This document shows, in pieces, positions 35,100 to 47,900 of a stretch of DNA of 64,000 bases. The position numbers and the translations under genes were made by a program. Source of the DNA: Symbiodinium natans (lineage: Eukaryota; Sar; Dinophyceae; Suessiales; Symbiodiniaceae); NCBI GenBank assembly GCA_905221605.1, contig CAJNDS010002258.1:384501-448500 (forward strand). The letters run 5' to 3'. The notes beneath the pieces are model-generated. The model did not search any database, had not been told where the DNA came from, and was given only the letters and a program-made list of their open reading frames with translations. Numbering within the stretch: position 1 is the stretch's first letter; each line of letters opens with the position of its first letter.

Positions 35100-36900
35100 A
35101 TTGACGTGGCAGGTTGTCTCTCGCTGGAAAGGCCTTGCCAGAGGGTCTCGGTCTCAGAGGATGCCCGAACCGGAGCAAACTAGAGAAAGCTTGACAGCCT
35201 GCACTCCTCAGCTATCTCCTTTGGCTGCGGTTCTGTTGGCAACCACCGCTCAGGAGCCGCAGCCCCCCATCGGTGCCCATGCAAGCACCATCTGCAGTGA
35301 GGCAGAGCAAGCGTGCTTTCACAACCAGCTCGCGAGATGGTTTTTTGTCATCGTACATGTTGCGGTGTTGAGTAAGTTTGCACAGTGGTGGAGATAGGTG
35401 CATTGCCACATTGGCGCCGGGTGGCTCAGACAGTCTCGCCATGCTGCACCGTGCTGCCACGCGTGCAAAGGCGGGGTCCTCGCCTTTTTAGACTAAGGAA
35501 TTCCATCGTTGCAGGCTACGAGGCCACTGTTGCAGAACAGAGCACGATTTCTTGAAGCTCTCCCTCCTTGGATCTTCGTACTCGGACACAAGGGAGTGAG
35601 CCCTGAACCCGAAACGGCCCTAAACTCTCAGTTCCTTTAGACTTTGCTCTGAGCAATCTGATCGTGTCAGAGACCCCTAGGATGGCAACGTCTTCATCTG
35701 GGATGCTTCGGGGCATGGGGGTCCTCTCCACCAGTTCCAGGCGCGCGCATGGATTATCTGATCATCTTCAAAAAGCAGACGAAATAAGCTTAGAAAATAC
35801 CTACTTGCAGAACTGAAGCTAGCATGACATGCTGTTCTTGTGGATGTCAGTATGCATGCTGTTAGCATCAGCACATATCAGCACCTTTCGATCCAATCCA
35901 GCGGAACGCCGAAACTTTGACCGTAGATCAGAGCCGTTGGCCAGGCACATGCGGTACCCGTCAGCGCCATTGCTGTCTTGCCACCCCTTGGCTGTGTGCC
36001 TCAACCTGCATTTGGAAGAAGGCGCCCCAAAACTTATAAGTAGGGTTACTGTGCAAGATCACTATAGTGGGTCAGTAGTTTGTTTATTCAAAATTGAGCA
36101 AAGAGACAGTGACACCGGTGTCACCTGAGGTGGTGACTGCGGGTGAAGTTCGCAATGGCCTAGAGGCATTGGGTTTGCTATTCCTTGCTGCGAAACACGA
36201 GTTCGGACGGGAATCAATCTTGACCCTTTCATTTCTGCTTGCAGGCTTTCTCTGAGTCCCGGATACGGCTTTGGAGCACTGTGACATTGGAATTGCGCCA
36301 GTCTGTGCCACTCGGCAAAAGTGAAGCAATCGGAAGCTCAGAATCGTTCATTTTCTTTATCGACTCCATCACTTGGATTGGGAATTGCGGGGGGGGGGGG
36401 GGAAGGTACCGGGCCAGTATGTTTGTAACGCACACAGCGATATGCAAAAGACTTGGCACAATACGCGACGCTTCTGGCAGTCTGGAGTAGCTACTTAGCG
36501 ACTTGTCAGGGGAGAGAGAGCTTGATGCAAGCTGTAAAATGACAGGGACGCTCTCGAAGCGATCAACCCCAAACAATATTCAGATGTACTACCAGAGTAT
36601 ACCGAAAAACCAGCATTGTGAAAATTAAACCGATAGGGGGCTTCTCAACTGAAAGGTTGTCAAGGAGGGTTTGCGATGGCTCTTTACCTGTGCGTGTTGC
36701 TGGCACCTGCTGGCGGTTCTTTCCTATGCAAGTGCTTTGCAAGGTCCTTGAACGGATCGGTTGCACGTGTTCTGCGTCCTTTGGCCTCCGCCTCGGAGCA
36801 AGGGACGGGACCGCACGCACACGTGCATGTTGCATTTGCTTACATTACACAGGTGCGTATACATATATAAAGCAAATATTTAGATACCTCACGTACGCAG
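35100..36900. other. No confident gene
   Basis: Short frames, a G run at about 36391-36402 and a small (TA)n tract at about 36861. The frame ending in TYITQ at an AG|GTGCGT site near 36852 may be an exon preceding 36901. Confidence 0.4.
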
Positions 36901-36967
36901 GGACGGACCGTCTCCAAGGTTCTGGGCGCGGCCATCGAAGACATCATGCGCGCTGCAGAGGCTGCGG
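36901..36967 (+). CDS. Micro-exon of an unknown helical protein
   Basis: 67 nt between ACGCAG and G|GTCCGG, reading GRTVSKVLGAAIEDIMRAAE and then AA, phase 0 to 1. Amphipathic Ala-rich helix. Function unknown; it probably belongs with neighbouring exon-like pieces at 38549 and about 39580. Confidence 0.4.
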
Positions 36968-36969
36968 GT

Positions 36970-38545
36970 CCGGGCCTTCGATGTGAAAACTGCTAGAATT
37001 TTTTAAAACATTCTGAGTTGAAAGGTTTGACTTCCCTGAGCCAAGGCCGCTCCATCGAGAAGAGAGAGAAGGTGCAAGCATGGTTGCAGCAACGCCGGTT
37101 GTAGTCGTGGCTCAAGTAGAGCTGCTGCAGGCAATAGCAGGTTGGCTACACTCTAGCTGGGGCATGCACATTGACATGATTTGGCCATGTGCGAAGGTGG
37201 TTCCTCCATGCCTGGCTGTCGGCACCGACTCGAGGTGCATCGGGAAGCCCACGGAGACCGCACTGATGCGCACTACCGACTGCTGCTTTGGCCCTTTCTG
37301 CATTTGTTCGATGACATGCAGTGCTGCCAGGCAGGCAAAACAAGTCCGCCTGATGCGCATCAGCTTAGACGTGAGAAAAAAGAAGTGAAGCGAGCACATC
37401 TGCCGGAGGCTCGAGAAGTACACGGGGATTTGGCCATGGATGCACGGTGGCACGCACAGCCTATGTTCCAGGCTACAAAAGAGCCTCCCAGCCCGGCGGC
37501 TATACCTGAGAGATTTTTACGATCAGTAGGCTGATCAGTAGGTAGAGTCCAGGTAGAGCCTTGTCAATGCAGAAGGCTGGCGGAGTTGGTACGCTTTGTC
37601 GAAAGTACAGCCGTGTCCCATCAGAGGTGTGTCAGCTGCGTTTCCGGCTGAGCCAGAGACCGACACCGTTAACCGAGCAGCTCTTGTCTAAGGTAACATT
37701 GCCTTGGTCTCACATGTCCATAAACTTTTTGTTCGAAATTCGTTGCTGGCCCTCAGTCCCAAGAACTGCTGGAGACAGCTGACTGCATGCCCGGTTTTCG
37801 CATGAATGAGAGCAACCAGTGCTGCGAACCCTCCTGCTTTGTGTCTGCTTCCGCTCCGCGAAGTACTCGATACTCAATATGTTTTCGAAGCAGCTACTAG
37901 TAGTCTAGATGCTTGGCAGACCGCACGTCCACTGGTCAGACCTATCTGCAGCTTTGTTCGAAACAGAACTGGCGACGAACAAGAAATACAAGTACATACT
38001 TCTGTCATAGTGGCAGAATATGGCAGAGTAAAGCGGCACCACTCACTCACTACACATGCTGGCTCTAGAATCCTCGGCCCTTGGAATCAGCCCACATCTT
38101 TCCATAAGCAATCCGTGAATTTGCCGGCCAAAGGCAGCCGGGCCATGGAGATGAGGTCCATGCTCGCGTTGGGCAGGGTACCCGGCCACAGCGGGCAGCC
38201 GCAACCCCTCAAGAGAGGAAACAAGGAACTGATCCATTCCGAGGATGGTTTGTTTCGATCTCATGTCGATTGTATCCAAGGCCGGAACTCATTGACGAGC
38301 GCACGCGATGGACCAGGCTCGGGTTCGTTAGTCACCGTTAGTCATAATCGCCTTAGCCCCCCCCAAGTACCTCTGGTTGGAGTCTACGACAGGCGTAATC
38401 AGGAGTATGTTGAGAGCTCGCCACAGGCACAGCAAGCAGCTTAAGCAACTTTGTGCTTAGCGAAGCCTACGTACCTAGTATGTCATGTTTATGCCAGTGT
38501 ATAATATTGTGATCTAGTCTGCATGTACGCTGCTCCTTGCTGCGC
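36970..38545. other. No confident gene
   Basis: A 212-codon + frame (37806-38444) is open, but its composition is uneven and no domain is seen. It is near the length expected once by chance in a window of this size. Confidence 0.4.
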
Positions 38546-38548
38546 CAG

Positions 38549-38596
38549 GATGTCGTAGAGGCTGCTAATGACGATGACAGCCCTGGCGCCACTCAG
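38549..38596 (+). CDS. Micro-exon, acidic, unknown protein
   Basis: 48 nt between GCCAG and a GC donor (38597), reading DVVEAANDDDSPGATQ, phase 0 at both ends. Without splicing it stops after AL. Confidence 0.35.
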
Positions 38597-39574
38597 GCGC
38601 TGTAGTCATGTTTTGGCCACCTGTCCGGAGAGACTGGGACACACAGATTTGCCAAAACAACAGTGGCACGCGCAGATGTCAGGTGCCTGTGCACTTCGTC
38701 GTGGTCACAAATGAGCCAGGCCTTCACGCAGCGTTGTTGAATCGTGCCTGCGGCGAAGCATGTCGCACTTGCGCCAGTTGTTAGCGGGATGTTTCGTGCA
38801 CCGATGGGTTGGGACGAGATTGCCCATGCTGATGCAATGGCCTCTATGCCACCATGCCAGTCTTCTCAATTCTCATCTGATATGCGCCTGGGTTGACGCA
38901 GCGGAACAGCAAAAGCTAGATCCAACCATGGCAGACAGTGCATTGCTACTTGCACGAGGGCCAGACATGCCGCATTGCATGGGAAAAGCCAGAGTACATC
39001 ATCAACCTTGCAGAGCTTGAAACGGCTTAACTTCGAGAGCTGGCGAGCACGATCGGGTGACTTCTGGCCTCTTCTGCTGCCAAACGGACCATGGGTGGCT
39101 GCTGTAGCCACGACGATCACTGCACAGTGGACAGAGCAGTTCCACCGCAAACAAGCTGCCGGCGCATCGGCATGCCAGAAACCCAATGCAAGAAGGCTAA
39201 GGCGACCTCAAGCCGCCAGCCAAGGCCAAAGCTAGCATAGAACATCAGATCCTACTCCGCAACAAGAGGCAACCACCATCCTCCTCTTTTGGAGCTCCGC
39301 TCGCGAGCTGCATAAGCTCTTCGTTGATTGTCACACTTGCGGGTAGCGTCGGCTCTGCTGACGTGTGCATCCTACTTTCATCCTGCTTTCTGCCTGATGC
39401 TGGACCAGCGGATGCTCATGGCACACTGCCGGCTTCTCTTCTCTCCTTGCTTCTGTCTGAGCCCTGCTTGCCAGGCGCCCATGCTGATGTGATGGCGAAA
39501 GTGCTGCCCGCTTGCAAGTGGCTGCTTTTTGCTGCACGGCCAATGGCAGACTTCAGACTTGGCACGAAAGCTGC

Positions 39575-39840
39575 AGCAAAGCAAGGCAGACTCACATCAT
39601 TGATCCCCTGGTAAACCGGAAGATTCTCCTTGAGGCTCGTGCAACTGCAACGACCGTCGCAAATGAAGGACACAATGCAGTGCTCGCTCAGCCACTTAGT
39701 TGTGAAATCTGTCACCTCGACAGTCGCGAATACTCGACGCAACACCTTCTTCCTTCATTGCAGAGGCCGCTAGAGTTCGCTGAAGCTGCAAACAGAATCG
39801 GGCAGGGACTTGTAGCTCTCGCCACCATTTCGTTGACCAT
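39575..39840 (+). CDS. Exon-like helical segments, unknown protein
   Basis: One frame contains THIIDPLVNRKILLEARATA and ANEGHNAVLAQ, and later LEFAEAANRIGQGLVALATI. Both parts are Ala-rich amphipathic helices. The whole 181-codon frame (39512-40057) is open, but its ends look less protein-like. Splice sites not fixed. Confidence 0.3.
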
Positions 39841-39844
39841 CAGG

Positions 39845-41300
39845 CGGCCACGCTGGTCGTGTTCGAGTTCGTGGGTGTCCTACAGCCGCGCTCGTAACAC
39901 GCGACGATGGTCAACTGGAGTTCCTATAGGCCAAACTTCTGCGGGCATACAACTGGGTCAGTCGAATAGATCGTTAGACCAGTGCACCTGCGCCCAGGTG
40001 GTACCCCTCCCCTGGCCGATCACGGATTGGGATGTGCAGGAACCAAGACTTGTGTAGCATTGTTCATGGCTTGGGCTCCGTGCTTTGGCCGGGCCGCTGG
40101 CTTTCTTGAAAGGATCGCAGCACTTGAGCTCATTTCGAGGTCTTGTTGGGTGTAGGAGTGGCTAAAAACACCGTCATTGTAGCATCACACCTGCAGAGTT
40201 GTTTTTAAGCAGGGCTGGCGCAGACGATTGGGTGCTGGCCTACAACTTGTGGTGGCCCCTGCGCAGAGCCAGAGGACTTCAGAGCCAGGGGGCATATGGA
40301 GGGCTCATTTGGTGTTTTTCGCATCTGACAGGAGCTCTGGAAGTGGAGACGAGCAAGCGGCAAAGACCGCGCTTGCAAGAGCACCTGTGCCGCAATAGCC
40401 GTCCTAGAGATGTTCAGCCAGGAGCTGAGGGAAGTCTTGGTTGGGTGTTTTTCTGTTTCGGTCAACACATTCGCCGTTGCAACAGGCAACTTCAGCATGC
40501 ACAGCCCGTGGTCTTGTGAAGAGGAGTGTGTGCGCCTCACAATCATGCAGGCTATGATCCTACCTCCGGCCCGCCAGCCAAAGGAGGTCAGAATGTCACC
40601 CTCAGCTTGAAATGCTTAGCATAGCAGTGCCCTCGAAGGCCCCAAAGAAGCAGAAAGGCATCTGGGTGGGCAGCTGCGGCTTGGCATAACATGGGTCAGA
40701 AGTCTACGCCAGAACGAGCGTGCGCAGCGTGTTCTGTATCGTCTCTGTGTGGCAAGGCGTGGAAAGGGAGAAGAAGGGTCAGGAACCGGGCATGGTCATG
40801 TGATTGCTCAGAGACTCTCACACGCTGTGGGCCAAGCAGAGCATTTGAAGTCTCTTCTGCAGGAAAGGTATGTCATCCCGGCCAATCTAAGTGAGCAACC
40901 ATGCCTTGCCGTTGCAGTGACCTGAGAGTCTTTGGACCGGTCATGACCGGAACTTGGAGCAACTGTCACTTGCCCTGAGGTCGACGACGGCACTGGAAAA
41001 CGGGTTCGCCTGTCCTCTGCACGGGCCTGAGGCGCAGAGTGTGTTATGCAACGACGGTAGTCGCTAAACAAGCCTTCACGAGAACCCTGAGCGGCAAAGC
41101 AGAGAGAAAGCATCTTTGGAATGCCGTGAAACAAGGAGGATGGAGAGTGGTCACGCACCACACTGCTAAGTCCTCTGATGGCAGCGGCGCTGGCTGAACA
41201 TCTGCCGGCGGGGGGTTATGCTGTGTAACGTGCTCACCATGTGCTTTCTAGATTGCGCTTTGCCTGCGCCATGTTCCAACATTTCTATCCTGCAACCACT
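39845..41300. other. No confident gene
   Basis: Small frames only. Helical pieces near 40395-40440 (VLEMFSQELREVLVG) may be further exons of an unjoined gene. Confidence 0.4.
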
Positions 41301-41303
41301 CGG

Positions 41304-41314
41304 TTTGGCTCAAG
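41304..41314 (+). other. Possible relict spliced-leader 3' end
   Basis: TTTGGCTCAAG equals the last 11 bases of the dinoflagellate spliced leader (DCCGTAGCCATTTTGGCTCAAG, known for the group) and lies 33 bp before the first ATG of the next gene. Relict leaders upstream of genes are known in dinoflagellates and mark re-integrated mRNA. Upstream bases do not match. Eleven bases could be chance. Confidence 0.3.
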
Positions 41315-41347
41315 CCCCTACCCTATAGCAGGCACCTGCCCCTGCAA

Positions 41348-43036
41348 ATGGCGTCGAAGCGGTGTGGTATACTTGCTGTGCCTTGCCAGACACAGTTATT
41401 ACTTGGCAATTTTGCTTTTTGTCCAACAGAGCCTTGGCCGGTCTTTCAAGTGCCAGCCAAGCAGGGTTCCTTGCACCTTGCCAACAAATCAGTCAAAATC
41501 GACGAAATCAGGAGAAAGAAACGTCTGCGAGCTTCCCTGGCTGAGGCTTGTTGTTTTGGAGTATGGGTGTGGTCCTCGAGTGTCCGAGCATTTGCTGCCA
41601 GTGACTTGACTACGGCAGCTTCCTCCTTCGAGACGCAGGAAGCTGTGCCCACCACTTCAGCAAGGTGTTTTTTCAGATATAGAGACCGTCTCAAAGACAG
41701 AGTAGCGATGCAACAACAAGCAGTTTGTGTTCCGGTGTTGCCTCAGTTGGTCTTAAGTCTTAAGGCTTCGGGCATGCTCCGCGCTCTTCAAAACGGCGTG
41801 GTAGGAGTTTTGCTTGTTACCTTCAGCATCTTGCTCAGAGTAATCCACGCCATGATTCCTGGAATGGCGATTGTCCTAGTCTGCTACGCGATCTACCGCC
41901 TTACCAAAGCCAACGCGTGGAATCGCCGCACGGTCTTTCTCCTCACGCTGGCGATGCTCCTGACTTATGGCCTGATCAGGATAGGGACAAAGATGGGCCA
42001 GCCAGCGGCTTTGCTGTCAAGATCAGCCAAGCATGTCGTGCCCAAGCATAGCCAAGTCCATGCAGGGTACGTAGAGGGATGACGACGCACGTCGAGGTGT
42101 GTTGCTTTGCCTCTGCCAGGTCGAGGATGGAACATTAAACAGAGACGAGACCGGCAGAGAGATCCGCAGTGGTGAGCTGGTTTTGATGCAGACTGGGGAG
42201 GTGCAATGTGTTCTCAACAACAGCCTGCCGCGGAACTCTCTCGAAACATGAACGGTGTTCGACTATTCTCGCTTTTGTCTGAACTGTTGAGGGCGTGTGG
42301 CATGTCTGAAGCGTGGCTAAACGTACTAAAAGGGGATTCGATTCTGGCTAGGGTAGCTTCTGAAAAAGATGTGCAGGTAGCAGTCCGAGCTCACCCGCAA
42401 GCGGATCCGGGCAGCGTGGTGCCCGGAGACTGGCCGGATTATCTGGCGCAGTCGATTCAGCAATCGTGGCTTTGTGCTGACAGCCCTACTTGTTTGCCTA
42501 ACCTCTGGCAAAAGTGGTAGCAAGATACCCCCGCAAGGAAGCAACAAGCCAACGAGTCGGTAATCGGCCTGACTTCTGCACATGTCCAAGGAGTGTTGCC
42601 GAAATGAGAATCTGAAAGTCGCAGACCAAGGCTGGTGTCTGGCAACGCGCAGGTCGTTCTTGAGTTCACCCGGCGGGGATGCACGTTCTGCCACAAGCAG
42701 CTGCCAGTTCTGAAGGAAGCTGTGCAGCGGAGAGCTGCTGCTAGCGGTGGGCTTGCGCCCTCACCCGGCTTGGCCTTTGCCAATGCCGGCAGTGGCGGAA
42801 ACATGCTCTTCGCACCGCTTCGGGTCTTCCTCCTCGATGCTGAGGAATTCCCGCAGCTGGCGGAGGGCTTCCAGGTTCAGGCCTTTCCCACTCTTTGGAT
42901 CTTTGGCCGGCCCAGAGTCGAGCCCATCGTGCACGCGGGCTTTGTCGATGGCGCGCAGTTGGAGGAGATGCTGCGCCACGTTGCCTTGAAAGTTCCTCCT
43001 CCAGAGCCAAAAAAGAAGAGGGGCTGGTTCCGGTAG
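41348..43036 (+). CDS. Thioredoxin-like protein with two membrane helices
   Basis: The last exon, 42653-43036, is clear: VVLEFTRRGCTFCHKQLPVL is the thioredoxin strand-helix with a CTFC redox pair (replacing CGPC), followed by an acidic strand (FLLDAEEFPQLAEGF), the cis-Pro segment (AFPTLWIF) and a basic tail KKKRGWFR. Upstream, the frame 41348-42055 has two hydrophobic segments (about 41795-41910 and 41935-41990). Splicing CAA|GTCCAT (42055) to CAG|GTCGAG (42120) in phase 0 adds VEDGTLNRDETGREIRSGEL. How that exon connects to 42653 is unclear; a micro-exon at 42352-42376 (VASEKDVQ) is possible. If joined, this is a membrane-anchored thioredoxin-like protein. The first 120 codons are poorly protein-like, so the true start may be inside them. 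Trx call firm, fusion tentative. Confidence 0.6.
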
Positions 43037-43039
43037 CTC

Positions 43040-44240
43040 AGCTCCCGGTAGCTTCGAGGAGACCCGCAAGGGAGTGTCCAAGGAGTTGAGTTATGTCTTG
43101 AGCTGCGAGGGCTGCAAAGTTTTGGCCATATCTCCTGCGCACAAAGGCCCCAGACTTGCAGAAGCAAGTGGAAAGCTTGCGGAAATGCAGGTGCAGGTGT
43201 GCAGGTTGATGTGAGCTCACTGCACCTTGGTGCAAACAGCCACGCAACGTTCCCAAGCTGTACATCCGTGCACACTCGAAATTGGAAAGGGGCCTCGGTT
43301 CTCTACTCACCTCATGACCTCTGACCCCCTGACTATGTCTACAGCACTGCATGAGAGATCTTGACAGTCATCATGAGAGCTCTTGCCACGCTCAAGCCTT
43401 CTGCCGCCGCAAGCCCCGACTTCGATCTTTCCCATCAGGCGCAGCTGCAGTGGAAGACGGCTTGGCGGCTCATCTACTCACCTCGCCTGCAACTCAGGGC
43501 TACGGTAGGGGGCGGCGATGACGGCTCAGTGAGTACACAGTAGTTATTCATGCAACCTGTCGTGCCTTGGTATGCCGAGGTTTGCATGGAGTATCCTTGA
43601 AGACGTTTTACCGGAGAATGCAGGGGGAGGGCCCCACCCTGCTTCTTGTTCAGGAGATTGGCCATGCACTCGGGGTGGCTTCAAGATATGTGGTGCACGT
43701 TTTCGGACCATTACCGAGTATTCCATGTCACCGGGTGTAGAACTTGAGGTTTGGGCCAGTTTTGTCCTCGAATGTTAGAAATGCTTCATCCAGGTCTGGG
43801 AGGGATGCCCCAACAAGTTGAAGCATTCGTATGAGTGCTCATAATATGTACCATGTTGAGCCTGACCCACATCATCCCAACTGCTGAAGGTATTTCTGCT
43901 GTAGAACTTCCAGTCTGCAGGATCACGAGGGCCACGCTTTCGGAGGATTTGCCTCTTCTGCTTGGCGCGTGGCCGATAGGCCTGCTCCCAGATGCTGAGC
44001 ACATGTGGTGAGATTAATTCCCATTTGACTTGTTGAGGTCCCTATTTGACCTATTCTGAGCATCTTTGCCTTTTGCTGAGGTACTATGGAACAGGGGAGA
44101 GCTTCGTGTTCCGCTTTAGGCTCGACTTAAGCAGTTGTGCAGTGAGTATAGCAGTAACTAGGGTATCTGCAATGTGTCAGGCATCCCATGCCGAAGCCAG
44201 TCGTGTCACTGGCACAGCAGCGGGAGGCTTAATTGCTCAA
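43040..44240. other. No confident gene
   Basis: Short frames on both strands; 43361-43543 + has a mixed frame without domain. Confidence 0.4.
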
Positions 44241-44249
44241 CTACGAGTC

Positions 44250-44930
44250 TGGCCCAGTAGAGAAGGGTGGCCTGCAGTTTATGCAAGGCTGCAGCATCTC
44301 AATGCAGCTCAACAAGAGGCAAAGTCAGGCAAGCGCTGATTCTGAGCATGCAAGAACTCCCGAAGTTCCTGCGTGAGATCAAGCTGGCCAACTAAGCTTG
44401 TCAGTCGGCACGATTAAATCTAGTTGTCGTTGTGTGCAGGCCCTGGCCAGTCTGCCAGCGCGCTGGCAGCGCAGCAAGCCGTGGACGAGGCGTGTAACGG
44501 AATGCTCGAAGGCCACTCGCCTCCAGATTCCACCTTCTTTCCAGGCTGTGAAGCTCCTGGAGTCTTGGCGTCCCAAGGCAGACTGTGGACTATTGGCAGG
44601 CGTAACAACTCAAGAAGCATAAAATGACTCTGCAGAGTGTCCAGGTCAAGGAGCAGGCCAAGAAGTCGGAGCGTGAGGTGGCATCTTGTTGCATCGGAGC
44701 TATAGGCTTGACTTGGATATGGGCTTCAGAACCCCAGAATTTGGGGTTGCTGAGTTGCTGTTGAATGCGAAGTCTGCGGACGTAAGTCCGGCAGCATCAA
44801 GAACACAAGTTGGCACACTTGCATTGAGCCAGAAACAGCTGGCATCTCGTTCCCCCCCCCCCCCCCCCCCCCGAAGCTCAACTTCCGAGAACGATGAAGA
44901 CGATAGTGGATGCAAGGGCTGAAGCTCAAA
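44250..44930 (+). CDS. Coiled-coil exon cluster, unknown protein
   Basis: Best exon: 44440-44511 (TGTGCAG before, GC donor after), reading PGQSASALAAQQAVDEACNG and then MLE, phase 1 to 1. Others: near 44295-44329 (LQHLNAAQQEAKS, GC donor), 44643-44675 (VKEQAKKSERE, between CAG and GTGGCA), and after the C21 run near 44878 (TMKTIVDARAEAQIARED). All are charged heptad-like helices on the + strand. Start, stop and full joins are not established. The C21 run sits just before an AAG acceptor, where a pyrimidine tract is expected. Confidence 0.4.
44852..44872. repeat. C21 homopolymer at a putative acceptor
   Basis: Uninterrupted C21, two bases before AAG|CTC. Confidence 0.9.
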
Positions 44931-44999
44931 TTGCGCGCGAAGACGAAGTTTGAAGACAAAACTCAGGTGATGGCGAGATTTGGTCTCACAAAACATTGA

Positions 45000-47900
45000 A
45001 GACGAAATTCATCACCACCCAGCCCAGGGAATTTGAGCGCCGAAATTAAGCGTCAGGGGCATGTTAGGGGTCAGGCGCAAGGCGTCAGGGACATTGTCAG
45101 GCACAGCGTGGACCGAATTTAGCCTTCAGTGAAGCACCGAAGATAGTCCAGGGATGAATGAACTCTCATCTTCTGATACAAAAAACTTGGTTTTTAGCTG
45201 AGATGCATTCAGCGCATAGTCCCATTGCCATTGCCAGACAGCTTCAGCCTGGAAGGAAAGCCCAAAGTAAAGCACGTTGACGTCGATAATCTAACCTCCT
45301 GTTCCAGTAAGCAGTGAGTTGTGAAAGGCCGGCACTTTCCTGGGGTCTTACCTTCAGTGGTTTCCAGTGGTTGGTATTCAAACAGTCGTGGAGACACGTC
45401 TTGAGCGACAGTTTGTGCCTCATGCTCTCTGGCTTGTACATCTTGCACGGTGATGAGCTGAGTTCTGTGAGAAGCAGTTGTCCTGCGTGTTTGTTTGTAA
45501 TACCCTACCACGGCTTTCAATCTTGCAGTACAGTGGGAGTTGGTTACGGCTTCAGTCTTTCTAATTTCTCAATGCTTGCGATGATTTTTATCGGCACACT
45601 CTTATCATTCGAGGTCGCTGTCGTCCATGTTGTAAACAGTTCCGTTCCTGTTGTGGTAATTGAGGCTTATGCAGCCAGGCTGCCTTCTTGAACTTCAAAG
45701 CCAGCAAGAACATGCGGTTTTCATCAGGGTCCCTGCTCTCTCCTGCGGGGTCACTATTCCACTGCTCGACTTGGAGAATCTGGAGCAACATGAGTATTTC
45801 GGCCCTGCCACTCCCACCTCCGTCTTTCCCCGCCCCCTCCTTACCACACATCCCTCCTCCCGGGTTCCTGACCCCTGTTTGGCTGCACTACTTTGCCGCC
45901 ACAATCGAAACCTTGGCAGAGAGCAGCCATGGCTGCCTCCCGGAGCTGCTCTGAGTGTGGGGGGGGGGGGGTTTGGGGGGGGGGGTTGTCCCTTAAACAG
46001 GGAACCCAAAACAGCTGAAGTGGCACTGCTACCTGGGAATTCGTTCAAGCCACGACGGATCGTTGACAATACGTTAACTAGCAGCGAGAGAAGCCTAAGC
46101 ACACCCTGTCCAGAGCCAGTCCAGAGCACTATCACAAAGCAATTCATCCCAAGACCAGAGGTAGTGATGCCAAGATCTTCGTAAGCAATGCTGCAGTAAC
46201 AGTAACATGCAGTAACCCATCCAGATGCAGACATTCGTACACTTCAACCATCGAACCTTGCCAGGTCCACACATTTGCCGTCTGAAGCAATTGCTTTTGG
46301 TTGCACTCAGTCCAGTTATTTTACCCTCTGCAAAACAGTCCTGTGCCAGGTGTTGCAAAGCGACTGCATCACTTCCGCGACGGAGGCCTGTCGGCAGCAA
46401 TGTGTAACGCTGCACTGTGTAACGCTACACTGCTGTGGGGAATTTGCATCCAGGGTTTTTCAGAGCTCGACTGCAGATGCTAGGCTGCTAGGCCCTAGGT
46501 TTTCGAGGCAAGACGCGAACATTGCAGTCGTTCCCCGGAGCTGGCGCATTCACAACATTTCAACAATAGAATAGCCAAAGATCTCTGATGGTGTCCCGGA
46601 AGATCTGGCAGGTAACGCTGGGTCAGAAGAACTTGAACCACCGCATCCGTTTTTAAGTCATCATTGTTCAAATGCCTGTTGCAAAGAAGTTTCGTCCCGA
46701 CCTGAGCCCACACAGGCCCTCGACGAGATCCTTGGTGCGGGAGCGCTTCCGCTCGAGCCGCCTCCCAGGGCCCTCACCGGAACGACGGCCGACTTGGAGG
46801 CAAAGAACGTCCTCATACACAACCGTGGGTTTCGGGTTTATGGTTTTCTGGTTGAGGGTGGGCATGAAAGACTCAGAAAAGAGTTCCAAAGCACATCAGC
46901 ACCTTGGGGGTCAGAGGCGCATAGAGGCGCAGTCTTTGTATTGGCATGTTAGGATTTGTGATGGTTCGAGTGGCTCGAAGCGGTGAACAGGCCGGCCTTG
47001 AGGGCAGCCAGCAGGAAGTGCCGCAGGACTGGTGCTTGCTTACCGTTATGCTTATGCTAAGGTGACCACGCACATGTTTGGAAGCGGATTGAGGGTGAGA
47101 TTCAATGTGAAGCCATGAATCGCGACCCGCACTGCCTCGTGAAGAACATGATTTGAACCACTTGTTGGAGAATGCCGGTGTTCGGCATTAGTTCTGATCA
47201 ATACGGACATTGATTACAGTAGCTGTTGTTACATCCTTCTGCGCTTGCGCATGTTGCACCATACTTCGAATGTCTGGCATTTCATGTGCTTCGTAATGCT
47301 GGAGGAGGACTTGGAGATTGAGGCCATCGATGTGTTTGTGTGCCTAGGTCTCTGATCTCAAGATAATTAGTGGGGACTCAGATATCGAAGCTGACATGTT
47401 GATGCGGGCGTGCCAGGTTTTCCATCACGAGTCTTCCGGAGACGACTTCTTCCTTTTCTCCGACTCGACGTTATTTCCTCAAGGGGTTTGCGACCGCTAT
47501 TCCGACACGTGGAGAGGATTGTGGAGGCTACGCGGTGTGATTTCTCCAGCAGGTGCCTGGCCATGGGTGGCGGCTCTGGCTTTGCCTTGTATGTAGAGAA
47601 GGCGCACCAGACGTCATCAGTCAGATAGTCTTCGTGAAATGTGGTCATGATTCATGGAGGATCTGCTGCATGGAAGAAGCGATCCGTCCACCACTTTCAA
47701 CTCGGAGGCCCAAATGCTAAGTAGCAAAGTTCAAGCTTGCAGAAGCTGCTGAGGAGCAGGGCTGCGGGTAGAGGAGCATGTCCTGATTCTAGGGTCTAGG
47801 GTGTAGGGATCGTCTTGCCCTAAACCCGAAATCCCAAAAAGGTCCTAAAACCCAAACCCTAGGACCGCTTTGGGAGCTTTCAGCTTTCAGGTGCTTTCCT

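Noticed and set aside
37806-38444. 212-codon + frame
   Set aside because: No domain, uneven composition and unclear start; about the longest chance frame expected in 64 kb.
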